64,000 nucleotides of DNA, from positions 22,341,001 through 22,405,000 of the forward strand of contig OY754467.1 in assembly GCA_963575645.1 (NCBI GenBank). The letters are read 5' to 3'. This document shows positions 48,062 to 59,667 of this stretch, one piece after another (the stretch's first letter is position 1; each line of letters starts with the position of its first letter). Source of the DNA: Xanthostigma xanthostigma (Eukaryota > Arthropoda > Insecta > Raphidioptera > Raphidiidae). The position numbers and the translations under genes were made by a program. The notes under the pieces were generated by a model. It saw nothing but the letters and a program-made list of their open reading frames with translations. It was not told where the DNA came from and did not search any database.

Positions 48062-49361
48062 AAAACACGAACCTAGAAACCGTGAGAAGGGCATCTAGAG
48101 AGGATTGGCAGGTAGCAAAAACAGTGATAAATGCGGACAAATTAAAATGGCCTATAAACTCATTTCAACCTTATAAATCCAGATAAAATTTCTCCAATAA
48201 TGCTACAGAAGAACCCGGATCTATGATAGCATATGCACCACTGGTGTGGTGGCCAAAGGTCCAGCAAAGAACCGCTATTGCTGAACTTAGCAAGATTCAA
48301 AGGCTTGCATGTTTAGCGATAACGGGGGCAATGAAGACAACACCCACAGAAGCAATTGAAACTCTCTTAAATCTCCCACTTGTGTACATAGTTATAGGGG
48401 CAGAGGCAAAAATGAGACTCTTCAGATTGCAAAAATTACCAAATGGCAGGAATGCCAGATTGAGCCTTAACAAAATAAGGGATCATGAAGGGCTACTAGA
48501 AATGGAAACGGACCACATCATCCCCATATATACATGCTCGGGAAGATCAACTGGTATACAGATGGATCCAGAACCGAGCAAGGAACTTAAGTCGGTATAT
48601 ATAGTGAAATGCGGAATTCTCAACTCAGTATTCCACTTGAACGATATACTAGTCTTTCAGGCAGAAGTATATGCTATATTTCAATGTGCATATGAAAACA
48701 ATAGGAGGAAATACAGAAATAAACGGATCCATATTGCATCAGACAGTCAGGCGTCACTAAAGGCTATTGACAACTCAAAAGTGACATCAAAGTTTGTTTG
48801 GGAATGCATAAGAGAACTTAGAGCTCTGGCAAAACACAACAAAGTAACCTTACTGTAGGTGCCGTGGCACTCTGGAATCGAAGGCAACGAAGAAGCTGAA
48901 GAGCTGGTGAGGAAAGGATCGTCAACTCCATACATTGGCCCAGAACCTGCCCTGAGAGTGTCCAAAAGCACAGTACGGAGTCAAATAAGGGAATGAATCA
49001 AAAATCAGCACAAGACATACTGGACTAATCTTTCCGGGCAGCGACATGGCAAGACTTTTAATAAAGGGCCATTCCAAAAGTTGAATGAAGAAGTACTACA
49101 ACTCAGTAGGAACAATCTTCGTGTCGTGGTAGGCTACCTGACAGGACATTGTGCCGTGAAAGGACACCTCCAAAGGATCGAACTGTTTAACGGGGATTTA
49201 AAGTGTAGACAGTGCAATAAGGAGACGGAAACAGTATCATATTCTGTGTGAATGCGAGGCTTGGATCGTAGAAAAAGAGATTGGGAGATAGCACAATAAA
49301 CCCAAGAGGCTGCGGTTGTTCCCAGTGACAAGCCGACTCCCGTTAAATTAAAAAAAAAAAC
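48062..49361 (+). pseudogene. R1-type LINE remnant: reverse-transcriptase ends, RNase H and zinc motif
   Basis: The left part encodes WQVAKTVINADKLKWPINSF and QPYKS, the start of the polymerase domain. The core is then deleted. 48223-48858 resumes with MIAYAPLVWWPKVQQRTAIA (thumb), MRLFRLQ and an RNase H: the DGS motif is degraded, but FQAEVYAI and IHIASDSQASLKAI are clear. An in-frame stop at 48856-48858 interrupts before VPWHSGIEGNEEAEELVRKG. NNLRVVVGYLTGHCAVKGHL and CRQCNKETETVSY follow, then an A-run at about 49350-49361. It has several stops and cannot act alone. It is related to, but not the same as, the copy at 26600-27700. Confidence 0.88.
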
Positions 49362-51415
49362 TGCTTATGAGTCAGATTGAATTAATAAATTAACAAAATT
49401 AAATCAATAATTTTTTGTCTGTATCTGGCGATCATTTAGAAATCACATCATTTAGCTTTTTGCATAAAAACTGATGAAAACGGATTTACTTTTTCCGATA
49501 TTAGACAATCCATTTTATATTCTAATAAAATCTTTATCCTTGTAGATTCACTAATTTATATCTAATTATTTTTATTATTTTATTATTTACTACAATCCAC
49601 AACATTTGTTCAACTTTTAACACTTACTTCAGTTTAGATTGTGTTATCCAGCAAAAGAAATCTCCAATCACGAGTGCGATTCTTCAGCTTCTGAATTGTT
49701 TTAGGACGATTTGCAAAGACACTTTCCTTCAAATCCTCCAATAGTAATAAAAAATATGATCTCGTTAGTGACGATTCGACGAACCTACGCCGCAATGAGT
49801 TTGCACATTAAATACCTGTATTATTTGATACCAATTATCGCCGAAATGCAAGCCGGTCTACTTCTACTGAGCCAGTTCTAATGTTGGTTTTCAAGAAAAA
49901 CACACGCTTTTGGAGTAAAAAATCCATAACATTGCATTGCAAAAATGTAACTTTGTATGTTATTTTTTATAGAAACAAAATTTTTTGACAAAATAATTAA
50001 ACTATTTTGAAAAATTTTCGAAAAATAAGTAAAAGACAATAATATGCAAAGAGCCATACCGATTAGGCGATGGAAAGTGGCTGCAATACCATTAAATTGA
50101 TAATGGTGAGTGCGAGAGAGAGCATTAATGGGAGCTGCATGTCACACGTAATATTGAAACGACCATACAGAAAAGTATTGTTCACATATTTCAAAATTTT
50201 AATTAAACTCAAAAATGCATTGCTATGTATAGGAACACATTGATCATTACAGTTGTAAAGTGTGCCAATACTGAACGAATTTTCTCCTTTTGGCAGACCA
50301 TATTTTCACTGGACAGCACTACAGCTAGAGAACTCTATTATTAACAAACGTCATGAAGGTTCCAGGATAATTAAAAAATTGCCATATTATAAGATAGCAA
50401 ACAATTCTTTGGCTAACTATTATTCCGGCTCGTCTAGTCAGAGTTTTCAACAGGAAATAAATATCAATTATCAACTAAATCTAGCGCACAGTACATATAA
50501 ATTTGCACGCCGTTATTACAGCACTTGACCTTTGTCTTAACCTATAAAATAGTAGAAAGTAAAAACATTGCTCAGAAAACGATTGTGCTTTTCTTTTATA
50601 GATGATGGAGCGATCCGAATCACTGGTAGGCACCATCTTCTGTCAGTATACTCACTAGGCGGCAAAAACTAGCGTCACCTATACTTAATATGTCTTATTT
50701 TATACTTTGACTTCTGGACATCAAATCAGACGTTCACGTCCGTTGAAGGTGCTCCCGGTATTACCATATTAAGGAAACATGTTTGTAAATTATTTAAATA
50801 CAAGAATGCATCTTGCTCCACGTGAGATCTGTAGGTGCAACAATATAGCAGTTAACGCTCTCAGCTAGAATTTTTGCTTGGAACAAAATATATTCACTTT
50901 ATTGTGTTACACCGTTGGTATCATGCAGGAATATTCGAAAAATCACAGACAAAGATTTTAGCACCAACAGCCATAGAGCACTATATCGAGCCGGCATAGC
51001 CAAGTGAACCGGCACGGAGTACAGGCATACGCAGCAGCGATATCGTTATTCGTTTAACATATTATTTTTATATTTTGTTGTTTAGAATATTAATATTGTA
51101 ATTGTAATATTAGTATAGAATAAGTATTAAATTAATACGCATGTTGTAACAACATAGAATAGTAATCCATTTTAGCATACAATAAATTACATAAATTGGT
51201 GAACTGTTTTACAAACATATACCTACCTATATCGAATAATTTACATTAATTCTAAACTTGAAAAATTTATTACAACTTTTAAAATATGTAAACTACCATA
51301 TGACTACAACAAAAATAGTTGAAATACAGCACTCTTTCGCTTCCGCTCACATGCGCAGAAATGAAAATCATCGAAAATTAACTAGGTTTTAACATTTTTA
51401 TAATATTCCAAAAGC
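49362..51415. other. No confident gene
   Basis: AT-rich spacer. The open frame at 50262-50528 is listed separately. Near 50988-51035, GAGCCGGCATAGCCAAGTGA has a faint box-A look but no box B follows. Confidence 0.45.
50262..50528 (+). CDS. Small open frame of unknown nature
   Basis: 88 codons, MPILNEFSPFGRPYFHWTAL and onward, with a more balanced composition than neighbouring chance frames and a Ser/Gln/Asn-rich middle (YYSGSSSQSFQQEININYQL). A CTTTTGGCAG acceptor-like site lies inside at about 50287-50296, so the part from RPYFHW could be a terminal exon. I recognise no family, and chance is the likelier explanation. Confidence 0.18.
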   Translation: MPILNEFSPFGRPYFHWTALQLENSIINKRHEGSRIIKKLPYYKIANNSLANYYSGSSSQSFQQEININYQLNLAHSTYKFARRYYST

Positions 51416-51707
51416 CCGTAACACGCAAACCCTATGGATCTCTGAATAGGTCAGTTCACGGATATTTGAGAAAATTAGACCCTGCTTAAAAGAAAAATAC
51501 AATGGTTGGCAGGCTGGAGTGGGCCGGACCGTGAAAGAGGGGTAACTTCCGGCACCCCAAAAAAAAAAAAATTTGAAAAGAAGTTTGACCCTGCAGGCCA
51601 TCCCTGTAACTTCCCGCTATTTTCGAGTTCAAAACGCTCAAAAATATATAAAATATAGCAAGAAGTTTATTTTTTAGCTCTTCGAGCTCAAAATTAAAAA
51701 ACACTTT

Positions 51708-52411
51708 GTTACGAAATTTTCGTTTACTATATCTCATGAACAAATGAACCGATTTTGATGCGATTTGCGGCAGTCGACTCAATTTTTTATCCTAAAAAAG
51801 TAATTTATTACAGAAAAATCGATCTCATAGAAATTTTACGAGCAATTTAAAAAAAACGCTTTTTTACAAATTTTTCGTTCACGATATCTCGTGAACAAAT
51901 GAGCCGATTTTGATGCGGTTTGCGTCAATCGACGCAGTTTTTTTAACCTAAGAAAGTAAATTATTACAAAAAAATCGATTTGATAAGAATTTTACGAGTA
52001 ATTATAAAAAATTACTTTTTTCCTAATTTTTCGTTCACGTTATCTCATGAACAAATGAACCAATTTTGATCTGGTTTGCGGCGATCGACGCAGTTTTTTT
52101 AACCTAAGAAAGTAAATTATTACAAAAAAATCGATTTGATAAGAATTTTACGAGTAATCATAAAAAATTACTTTTTTCCTAATTTTTCGTTCACGTTATC
52201 TCATGAACAAATGAACCAATTTCGATCTGGTTTGCGGCGATCGACGCAGTTTTTTTAGCCTAAGAAAGTAATTTATTACAAAAAATCGATCTGATAACAA
52301 TTTTAAGAATCATTTTAAAAAAACACTTTTTTACGATTTTTTCGTTCACGGTATCTCGTGAACAAATGAACCGATTTTGATGCGGTTTGCGTCAATCGAC
52401 GCAGTTTGTTA
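51708..52411. repeat. Five tandem units of about 155 bp
   Basis: ATCTC followed by RTGAACAAATGARCC starts at 51731, 51896, 52042, 52198 and 52353, spacings 165, 146, 156 and 155. Each unit also carries GGTTTGCGNCRATCGACGCA and AAAAATCGAT. Units three and four are nearly identical. Confidence 0.9.
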
Positions 52412-52661
52412 AGGAGAAGAGCTGATTAGATTTTGGAATTATTCGGTTTAGTAGTTTAGAAAATATTTTACAAAAACAAATTTTTAAAAATTTTTGAAAC
52501 TTGTTTTTTTAAGATTTTTGAAACTTGTTTTTTTAAGATTTCTCAAAATTTTTTGGGCCGAATCGTTTCAAATTTTCAGGAAGTTTAAGTTCACCAAGAT
52601 CACGTCAGATGCCGCAAACCGCGTTTCAGTCGGACAGTCCGTTCAAAAGATATAAAAGGTT

Positions 52662-52705
<44 letters not shown>

Positions 52706-52709
52706 TACA
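52662..52709. repeat. TACA/CA microsatellite
   Basis: TACATACATACATA, then a CA run of about 14 repeats, then CATACATACA, inside the long-TIR element. The text after it (CGTCGAGATCTGGCGAAAAC) is of a kind I associate with widespread insect repeats. Confidence 0.95.
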
Positions 52710-53155
52710 GCCCTACGGACATCATCGCCAAAATAGTTTTAATAGCTTCCTAGGACCTCAAAACGTCGAGATCTGGCGAAAACTCGATTTTCGAAAATCG
52801 GGGTGAAACCAATAACTTCCCGATTTTTGAAAAAAAAAAAAAAAATTTTTTTTTTTAAAGCGGGAAGTTAAAAAAACGGTTATCCTATGAATCTTCGAAT
52901 AGAATGTTGTTTACTTTATTTTGAAGTTTACGTTCTTAATTTTCTTAAACTCGGTAGGTTGGCAGGTTCTAGTGAGTTGACGCCAATGCTATATTTTATA
53001 TATTTTTGAACGTGTTGAACCCGAAAATAGCGGGAAGTTTCAGGGATGGCCTGCAGGGTCAAATTTCTTTTTAAAATTTTTTTAAGCAGTGTTTAAATTT
53101 CCCAAATATCCATGAACTGGCCTATTCGGAGATCCACAGGGTTTTAGTGTTACGG

Positions 53156-53862
53156 ACTCTCGGTTATAACAAATCGAATACCGCTTGTCATAGTTAGTTT
53201 TGCAGAAAGTTATTTGTTATATTTTTTATTAATGGTTCTCAGTTTTTTGAAACAATTGTAAGAAAATTACTATTCTTATTTAATAAAGCATTCGCTTCAA
53301 CATCGATCTGGATAAGATTCTTATGTTACATAATTCATATTTTAGTCAAAATTTAGAAATTTACTGCCGCAAGAACTATTGAAAAAAATGTCTACATATA
53401 AAGGATACTTATAGGTGTGTGTATTCAAAGGTTTAAAAGAATCGTAAGAAAATTATTTTTTTTCGAAACATTATTAATCTATAGTGACACGGTAGACTTA
53501 CAGTTGTATGCTAAAAGACATAACTATTCTATTAATTGTTGTAAATAGCATAGATAGGTACAAGTGTAAAAGATACTATTTTATCGGACATGTTTCGTGT
53601 TCATAAAATTAAAATCACAGGTATTTGGACAAAAAATAACTTGATGTTAAATTAACTTAGCGTATTGTATATACCTACCACGTTTCGTCAATTTATTATG
53701 ACTTCGTTAAGTAGGTAGGTACTGTAAAATACAAATCAAATTATGAAAAATATGAATATTAAAGACAAATTAATAAAATTTATAATCTAAAAATATCAAC
53801 ACAACTAGCCTCTGTAAAAAACATCAAAGGTTAGAAATGCAATAATAAAGTTCACATAAATA
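53156..53862. other. Spacer, nothing recognised
   Basis: AT-rich sequence without a plausible gene or repeat end. Confidence 0.5.
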
Positions 53863-53873
53863 ATGTTTTTATA

Positions 53874-53950
53874 CCGAGCGGGGTGGCGTAGCAGTGAGAG
53901 CACTAGACTTGCATTCGAGAGGTACCGGGTTCGAATCCCGGCGAAGGCAG
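53874..53950 (+). promoter_or_regulatory. Pol III internal promoter in the SINE head
   Basis: TGGCGTAGCAGTG (box A) and GGGTTCGAATCCC (box B) are spaced as in a tRNA. CTTGCATTCGAGAGGTACCG resembles the anticodon stem and variable region of tRNA-Ala (TGC anticodon). The acceptor stem does not pair well, so this is a SINE promoter and not a working tRNA gene. Confidence 0.8.
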
Positions 53951-54346
53951 ATGTGACTAGGGCTCTTTCCTACTGCCTCTCACCGAGAAACGGCAATTCC
54001 TGTACCGGCCATCTTGTTGAGGTTTTTCATGGATTCCCTCAATAAATCCAGATAAATATCGAGATTGTTCCTTATTCAAGGCCATAGCCGATTACCTGTC
54101 AAACTTCTATGCTCAAAATTTGCCTACCTTATTCTTAATTTCGTAAAAATTCCTTCATTCGTCCATTGCTATTAATTAAGTTGATGTTTAAAAATTGTAG
54201 AAAATAACGGGAAGTGTGATAGATGGAAAATAGTAACGGTGCGAATGGCTTCAGCTGTTATGACATAAAGTCGAGAAACGGACGTTAAACGCATTATTAT
54301 TATTATTATCATCATCATCATCATTATTATTATTATTATGATTATT
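53874..54346 (+). mobile_element. tRNA-Ala-headed SINE with exact target duplication
   Basis: ATGTTTTTATA at 53863-53873 and 54347-54357 is an exact 11-bp target-site duplication. The head (53874-53950) is tRNA-like, the body is unique, and the tail is (ATT)n with ATC variants. Length 473 bp. It is copied by LINE machinery; the (ATT)n tail does not match the (ATGT)n tail of the 35-kb LINE. Intact box A and B sequences suggest recent activity. Confidence 0.93.
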
Positions 54347-54357
54347 ATGTTTTTATA

Positions 54358-55204
54358 ATGAGTAGGTAGTGGTCTCCCAATGGTCGAAATTCATTAAATT
54401 TTTTAGGTTGAACTTTATTGAGGTTCTTTTGTCATTACATGGATTTCTACTGAAACGTTTTTACCTGTGTTAATTCGTACACTTCGTGATGAAACATATG
54501 TATGTGTGCGAATTAACACACTCAAATCGGTACAACAATTTATTTTCCTTCCCGTGTTAATATGTACCTACCAAAATAGTTATATCGGGTGTCTTGGTTT
54601 CTAGCGCATCAGAGATCATATTTATAAATACATTATTATTCCATGCCAATCATCATATTATATAAAAAAAAACAACATTTCATTACTGTACCAAATAATG
54701 TCTGAGAAAGTTGACATTTTCCATTTATATTTTTTGGATGCGAATCAAAAATATACCATATTGTTAGCCCATTGCAAACACGTATCACGTTTAGAATAAA
54801 ACGTTGTATACAGTACAACGTCAAGCCGTTTCCATGAAACAAATTCATCATTTTCAAAACGTGACGGTATTATTAAACAACTGAACAACATCTAGCGATA
54901 AACGTGTCAAATGTGCAGATGCTGCAGTATTAAGGTTAAAAATCAACTTATCTCACGTTTTTTTGTGTCTGACATAGCTTTTGAAATTTCACAAATGAGT
55001 TTCAAATATTTAAAAAAAAAATTTTAAAGGAGTACCTACTAGTAACTAGATGAACACGTTCTAACTAAAAGACCCCGATTAATTAAATTTGATATTATTC
55101 AATTTCTGTTTTAACTATTTGGAAAAAAAACAGATGATATTTTTAACTAAAATTGACGTGAGTCGGAAAAAAACCTCGAAAAATGTAAATAATTTTAGCC
55201 GGAA
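54358..55204. other. Spacer, nothing recognised
   Basis: AT-rich, with short chance frames only. Confidence 0.5.
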
Positions 55205-55640
55205 CAAGATTACATCAACCCTTCGTTTTCGAGGATGCTGAACACGGTGGTGATATTAAAATTTCTCTTTGGGGTTGCACAAACCTCCAAAACGGCCAAA
55301 AACTACCCCCGAACGGGGTTAAACGCGCATTACGTTATTTTCTTTCCGAAAAAAATGTTTTTTTCCCTGTTTATGAGGATGCTGTGCACGTTAGTGTTGT
55401 TGAAAATAGCCGCCGACACTAACCAACCCCTCTCCCGCAAAAGCTCGCCCTCAAAACGGTTTAATTTTTTTTCATTTCGCCGACAGAATTGGATTATTAC
55501 CACGTTTTCGATGATACTGAGCACGGTGGTGGTGTCGAAAATTGCCGCCGACTCTCACGAACCCCTCCACCGGCCAAATCTCACCCCCGAAACGGGTGAT
55601 TTATTTTCGTTTCGCCGGCAGGATTGGGTTTATTCCCCGT
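55205..55640 (+). repeat. Three-unit satellite-like tandem repeat with an open frame
   Basis: GAGGATGCTG-type starts fall at 55231, 55376 and 55510, a spacing of 145 then 134. Units share CACGGTGGTG, AACCCCTC, CCCCCGAACGGG and TTTCGCCGRCAGRATTGG. One frame (55235-55762) is open through all three and repeats the pattern KIAAD...PL...FFSFRRQ.W. It is more GC-rich than the flanks. I do not recognise the protein; a tandem repeat that happens to stay open is the simplest view. Confidence 0.75.
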
Positions 55641-55765
55641 TCGAAACCAAATTTTGGGAGGATGTTTGGTATGAAAATATAAAGAGCCCTATTATTTTTG
55701 GAAAAAATCAGCACATGCGCAGAAGAGATATATGCTATAACGTTGTTTTTTTATATGTATAATAA
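55641..55765 (-). repeat. Fragment of the ACGTGATAACGT family interior
   Basis: CCAAATTTTGGGAGGATGTT and GCGCAGAAGAGATATATGC on this strand match, inverted, the interior of the copy at 57970-58984 (CCTCCCAAAATTTGG; TATCTCTTTTGCGCATGCGC). Neither family end is present. Confidence 0.6.
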
Positions 55766-57073
55766 TGGTATACATTTCATAACGGTTTATTATACTATTT
55801 ATTTTTTCAAGAAAGTTTCTTTTAAATTTTTTTTAAGCTTTATAGTTTCGGAAATATTTTGAAATAAGTAAATAATTGCGATATGTATAGCAATTTTAGT
55901 GAGTTGCACATGATAAGATTATTTTCAGATCATGGTATCTTCGAGTCAAAAAATCGTAGATCGACATTCGGCAGCTGAATTGAAAATGTCGTGTTTTGAA
56001 TTGTGCAATAGTAGGTTATGAAAACAAATCGTAAAAGTGAATCGTTTATTGCGACCTTTGAGGTCCACACGACCAACTTCCAGTATAATTTTAATAAATT
56101 AAACCCGAGAATATTTTTTCAAAAAATTCTAAAGTACATTTTCCTTGCAGTATTTTTGTTTAAATTTAAATAAAATTTCATTCAGATAATACCTACTACC
56201 GTTAATATTATACTTGTCGATTCGCACCCTAACGTATAGTCAATATCATTTTTTGGTTCTCAAGATTTCCTCTTAGAAAGAAAAGATGACGTTTGTACGT
56301 ACGTTCGTACGTACACTCATACGCACCGGCACAAAGAGAAGTCTTAAAAAATTTGTAAAAATTGTGGTGACCATGAAACATAAAAATTTGTTAAAAATTT
56401 AGATTTTCGGATCCATTACAATAACTTCCCAATGTACCGGGGAGTTAATAATTAACTAATGCGTGAATATTAGTCTATAATGCAATGTGGCATTATAGTA
56501 AAACGAGAGCCAGCGAGTTCTAACAGTCACGCAAGTCATAAAATAATCATTCACGACACATATATAGTATTTTTTGCACGTATTCCCTATAAAACTGTTG
56601 TATACTTTACAATAATAAATATATTTAAACATCCAAGTCTACAACCCGTTTGCATTTCATTTAGGTTGTTTACAAAAACTACGCTTGCGTCGTTTTTGAA
56701 AATGACTGTTGCATATATTTATTTTAATTCAAAGCACGAGTGCGTCATAGGTCTTTTTATTACCGCCCTAAAGGTATAAAAAGCATCTATTTTACAGGAG
56801 TGTGTGCAATTTTTGTGCGGTTCAACGACGCCTAGAATCAGGATAACTGAATATCAGGGACTGAAAGTTGAAACTTTTCTTTTCAAAATACTGTATTCGA
56901 AAAACGTTTGTGATTTTATTCCGCACAGTAACTAGAGCTTGGACATCGTTTTGAGGAATTTATCGATAGACATAAATTTATCCATCTAATGACTGGTGTA
57001 CAGACTACCCGATGCTATTTGTTGTTGCTACTGTACTGCGTGAGATGGTTCGTGTACCTTTAAACAATACCTA
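55766..57073. other. Spacer with a small repeat remnant
   Basis: At 56280-56450 is a palindromic GTACGTACGTTCGTACGTAC stretch. About 120 bp later AACTTCCCAATGTACCGGGGAGTT forms a hairpin, echoing the CA-repeat plus AACTTCCCG hairpin inside 51416-53155. No gene recognised. Confidence 0.45.
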
Positions 57074-57969
57074 AAGGCCGCTACACACGAGCCGCTAGAA
57101 TCACTTTTGGGCTGACGCGATGAGAGGGCTACGAGGTCATTGTGAGACATCAAGATGAATTTCAAATTTAGAACCGGGACTATTTTTCCTGCTTGTTCGT
57201 CTGCTTGTTTTGCAAAGAATTCAATCAGGAAACGCCATCACGTGGGCGACATGGACAAACGTCCAACAACCAACATGGCGTCATGGTATCTGCACTCTAC
57301 TCAGAAAGCAGACACATTCTGCCCTCTGGTTATACGTGTGTTCGGTTATTATTCGCTAAGTGCAACATCAAAGTCGCGACATCTAGTGCCATTGCCCAGC
57401 GAACTCACTTCCACTTTTATACATTATGTAAAATGGAACAAGTAGTAAAGAGTGAATTTAAAATTAATGTGCAACATCGAAATTTCAAACCAAATGTGAA
57501 AAAAGAAAAGTTAAAATTTATAAAAACTGTGATCAAATAGTTCAATAATATTTGTATTCAGTATGTATATGTTACGCTCAAAGATCGAAAACGCTCAGTG
57601 AGCGAAAAAATAGCTCACAACGCGTTGTGGTCGCAGTAAAACATCCACATCGCGAAATTCGTGTTATGGCTCTAATAAAAACGCGCACGACGCGTTGTGG
57701 CAATCACAGAAAGACCAAATAGCGAAATTCGTGTCGTGGCTGATATGCTATTCGATCTCAACGCGTTGTGGCGATGAAGAAAATCCATGACGCGTATGGA
57801 ATATTATTTGATTACGACGCACACTGCTTTCCGATATAGATCCTACTAGGCCTAGGCTGGAAACATTTTGGTAGATGTCCTTAAATATGTTATATAATTA
57901 TATAAATTAAAATAAAACGATATTTGACATTTGTTATTTATTGAGATTACTTTATATTTAAAAAAAAAA

Positions 57970-58984
57970 TTGGTTGTCTGTAAAGTCGGTTTACGGACGA
58001 TAGTTTTACGTGATAACGTATTCCGTAATACATAACCCAAATTTATATAATAATTATAATAATTCGAATCTATGATATTGCATCTTTTGCTTCAAATTTA
58101 GGTAAATTTTATTAAGTAGAATAATAAAACACTATAAAAAGTATACTATTATTATATAAAAAACAACTATGGCATGTATCTCTTTTGCGCATGCGCCGAT
58201 TTTCCTCAAAAAAATTACAAAAATTTCTAGTAAAAATAGATAGAGTAAAAACCGTTTTAAAAACTATATTATTATTATATAAAACATCATTATAAGAGAT
58301 ATATTCTTTTACGCATGCGCCGATGTTCCCCAAAAACAATAGGCCACTTCATATTTGCATATCAAACATCCTCCCAAAATTTGGTTTCAATCCGCTTATC
58401 CTTGGTGTCGGAATGATAAGAAATGTCAAAAGTGACGTTTGCAACTGTCAAAGTATTATGTTCTAATAATAATTAGTTATTCCAATACTTAACTTAGAAG
58501 GCGTTGCATTTCACAAAGTACTAATGTCAAAAAATTGAATTAAACATTAGAAATGCAGCCGTTTTCATGTTAAGACAAGACATACGTTATCGTCTAATTT
58601 CCATGTACGGCAAACAAAGACGACCGACCGCGTCGCGCCATGCATTAGACAACATTGCATTTATACAGCTATTTTTCTATATAAATTTGTATAAAAAAAC
58701 TGTTTAGGCAAATTCTGTTATACGAAATCTATGTAAAATGTTCTCCTCTTTCGTTTAAGACTGGTTTCAAACCGATCTGATTTAAATTGAGCGAGAAATT
58801 AGCAAAAAGCACGCACAGGGTCAGGCGGAACGTTACGCGTTTGGAACGTTAGGAACGTTACGCGTTACGAACGTTAGGAACGTTACGCGTTAGGAACGTT
58901 ACACTTTTTCGTGCATGCAGCCGGTGTTTTATCAATTTATAATCTTGGTGATTCATCAATTTATAAGACGTTATCACGTCAAAA
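57970..58984 (+). mobile_element. ACGTGATAACGT repeat family, 1015-bp copy
   Basis: It has both family ends (TTGGTTGTCTGTAAAGTCGG with TTTTACGTGATAACGTATTC, and TTATAAGACGTTATCACGTC). Against the 658-bp copy it has about 330 bp extra (58040-58368) made of two diverged units with CGCATGCGCCGAT. CGTTACGCGTTAGGAACG repeats are expanded near 58830-58905. It is nested inside 57570-59550. Confidence 0.82.
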
Positions 58985-59065
58985 TCAACGTATTAAGTCA
59001 TAAATTACTGAACACAAAATATTAATCATTATTTTGTAAATTTAAAATAATTACGGATTTTAATT

Positions 59066-59245
59066 TTCATACAGCTCATTATTTATACTGGATATTTTTC
59101 ATACAGGACATTATTTATACTGGATATTTTTCATACAGGACTTTATTTATGCTGGATATTTTTCATGATGGAGATTTTATTACTGGATATTTTTACTGGA
59201 TATTATGGTACTGGATATCTTGGTACTGGATATTGATACCGGTAA
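59066..59245. repeat. Short tandem repeat around ACTGGATATTTTTCA
   Basis: Two clear units of about 32 bp (TTTTCATACAGGACATTATT then TATACTGGATA) and several decayed ones ending in TACTGGATATT. It lies between the nested copy and the right arm of the enclosing element. Confidence 0.8.
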
Positions 59246-59667
59246 CCTTTTCTCTGTGTATACCCTTAAAATCATAGTTCTGATTCTGTCCGTCGTGATA
59301 TGGTTAAAAAAATGAATGCTCAGAACGCGTCATGGCTTTTCTTCATTGCCACAACGCGTTGAGATCGAATAGCATGTCAGCCATGACACGAATTTCGCTA
59401 TTTGGTCTTTCTGTGATTGCCACAACGCGTCGTGCGCGTTTTTATTAGAGCCATAAAACGAATTTCGCGATGTGGATGTTTTACTGTGACCACAACGCGT
59501 TGTGAGCTATTTTTTCGTTCACTGAGCGTTTTCGATCTTTGAGCGTAACATATATATTGTATATATATTATATGTATATTAAATTATTGTTATGTTTTAT
59601 TCTATTTTTACTTTTGATTTAAAAACCGTTCAGTTAGAGTATAGACTATAGAGTATAGTTCTGTAAA

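Larger units (their letters stand above)
51416..53155. mobile_element. 1.74-kb long-TIR element with internal tandem repeats
   Basis: Left arm CCGTAACACGCAAACCCTAT; right arm, read inward, CCGTAACACTAAAACCCTGT. They continue inverted through GGATCTCYGAATAGG and GGATATTTG to ACTTCCCGCTATTTTCG / CGAAAATAGCGGGAAGT. In between are five tandem units (51708-52411), a CA microsatellite and an AACTTCCCG...CGGGAAGTT hairpin. A shrunken copy lies at 24963-25230. No transposase; superfamily unknown. Confidence 0.82.
57570..59550. mobile_element. 1.98-kb TIR element with CACAACGCGTTGTG motifs
   Basis: Arms of about 235 bp (57570-57805 and 59318-59550) begin TGTTACGCTCAAAGATCGAA. TATA lies on both sides, compatible with a TA or TATA target duplication. 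Each arm holds three copies of ACAACGCGTTGTGG or a close variant. Its centre is filled by a copy of the ACGTGATAACGT family and a short tandem repeat. No coding capacity. Confidence 0.82.

Noticed and set aside
51708-52411. A CRISPR-like array of regularly spaced repeats
   Set aside because: Units are contiguous and similar over their full length with no unique spacers, and the genome is eukaryotic.
53874-53950. A functional tRNA-Ala gene
   Set aside because: The acceptor arm does not pair, and the element continues into a SINE body with an (ATT)n tail and target duplication.
57155-57540. Two overlapping frames of about 100 codons
   Set aside because: No recognisable motif, both frames open together over repeat-like DNA, and no splice or start support.
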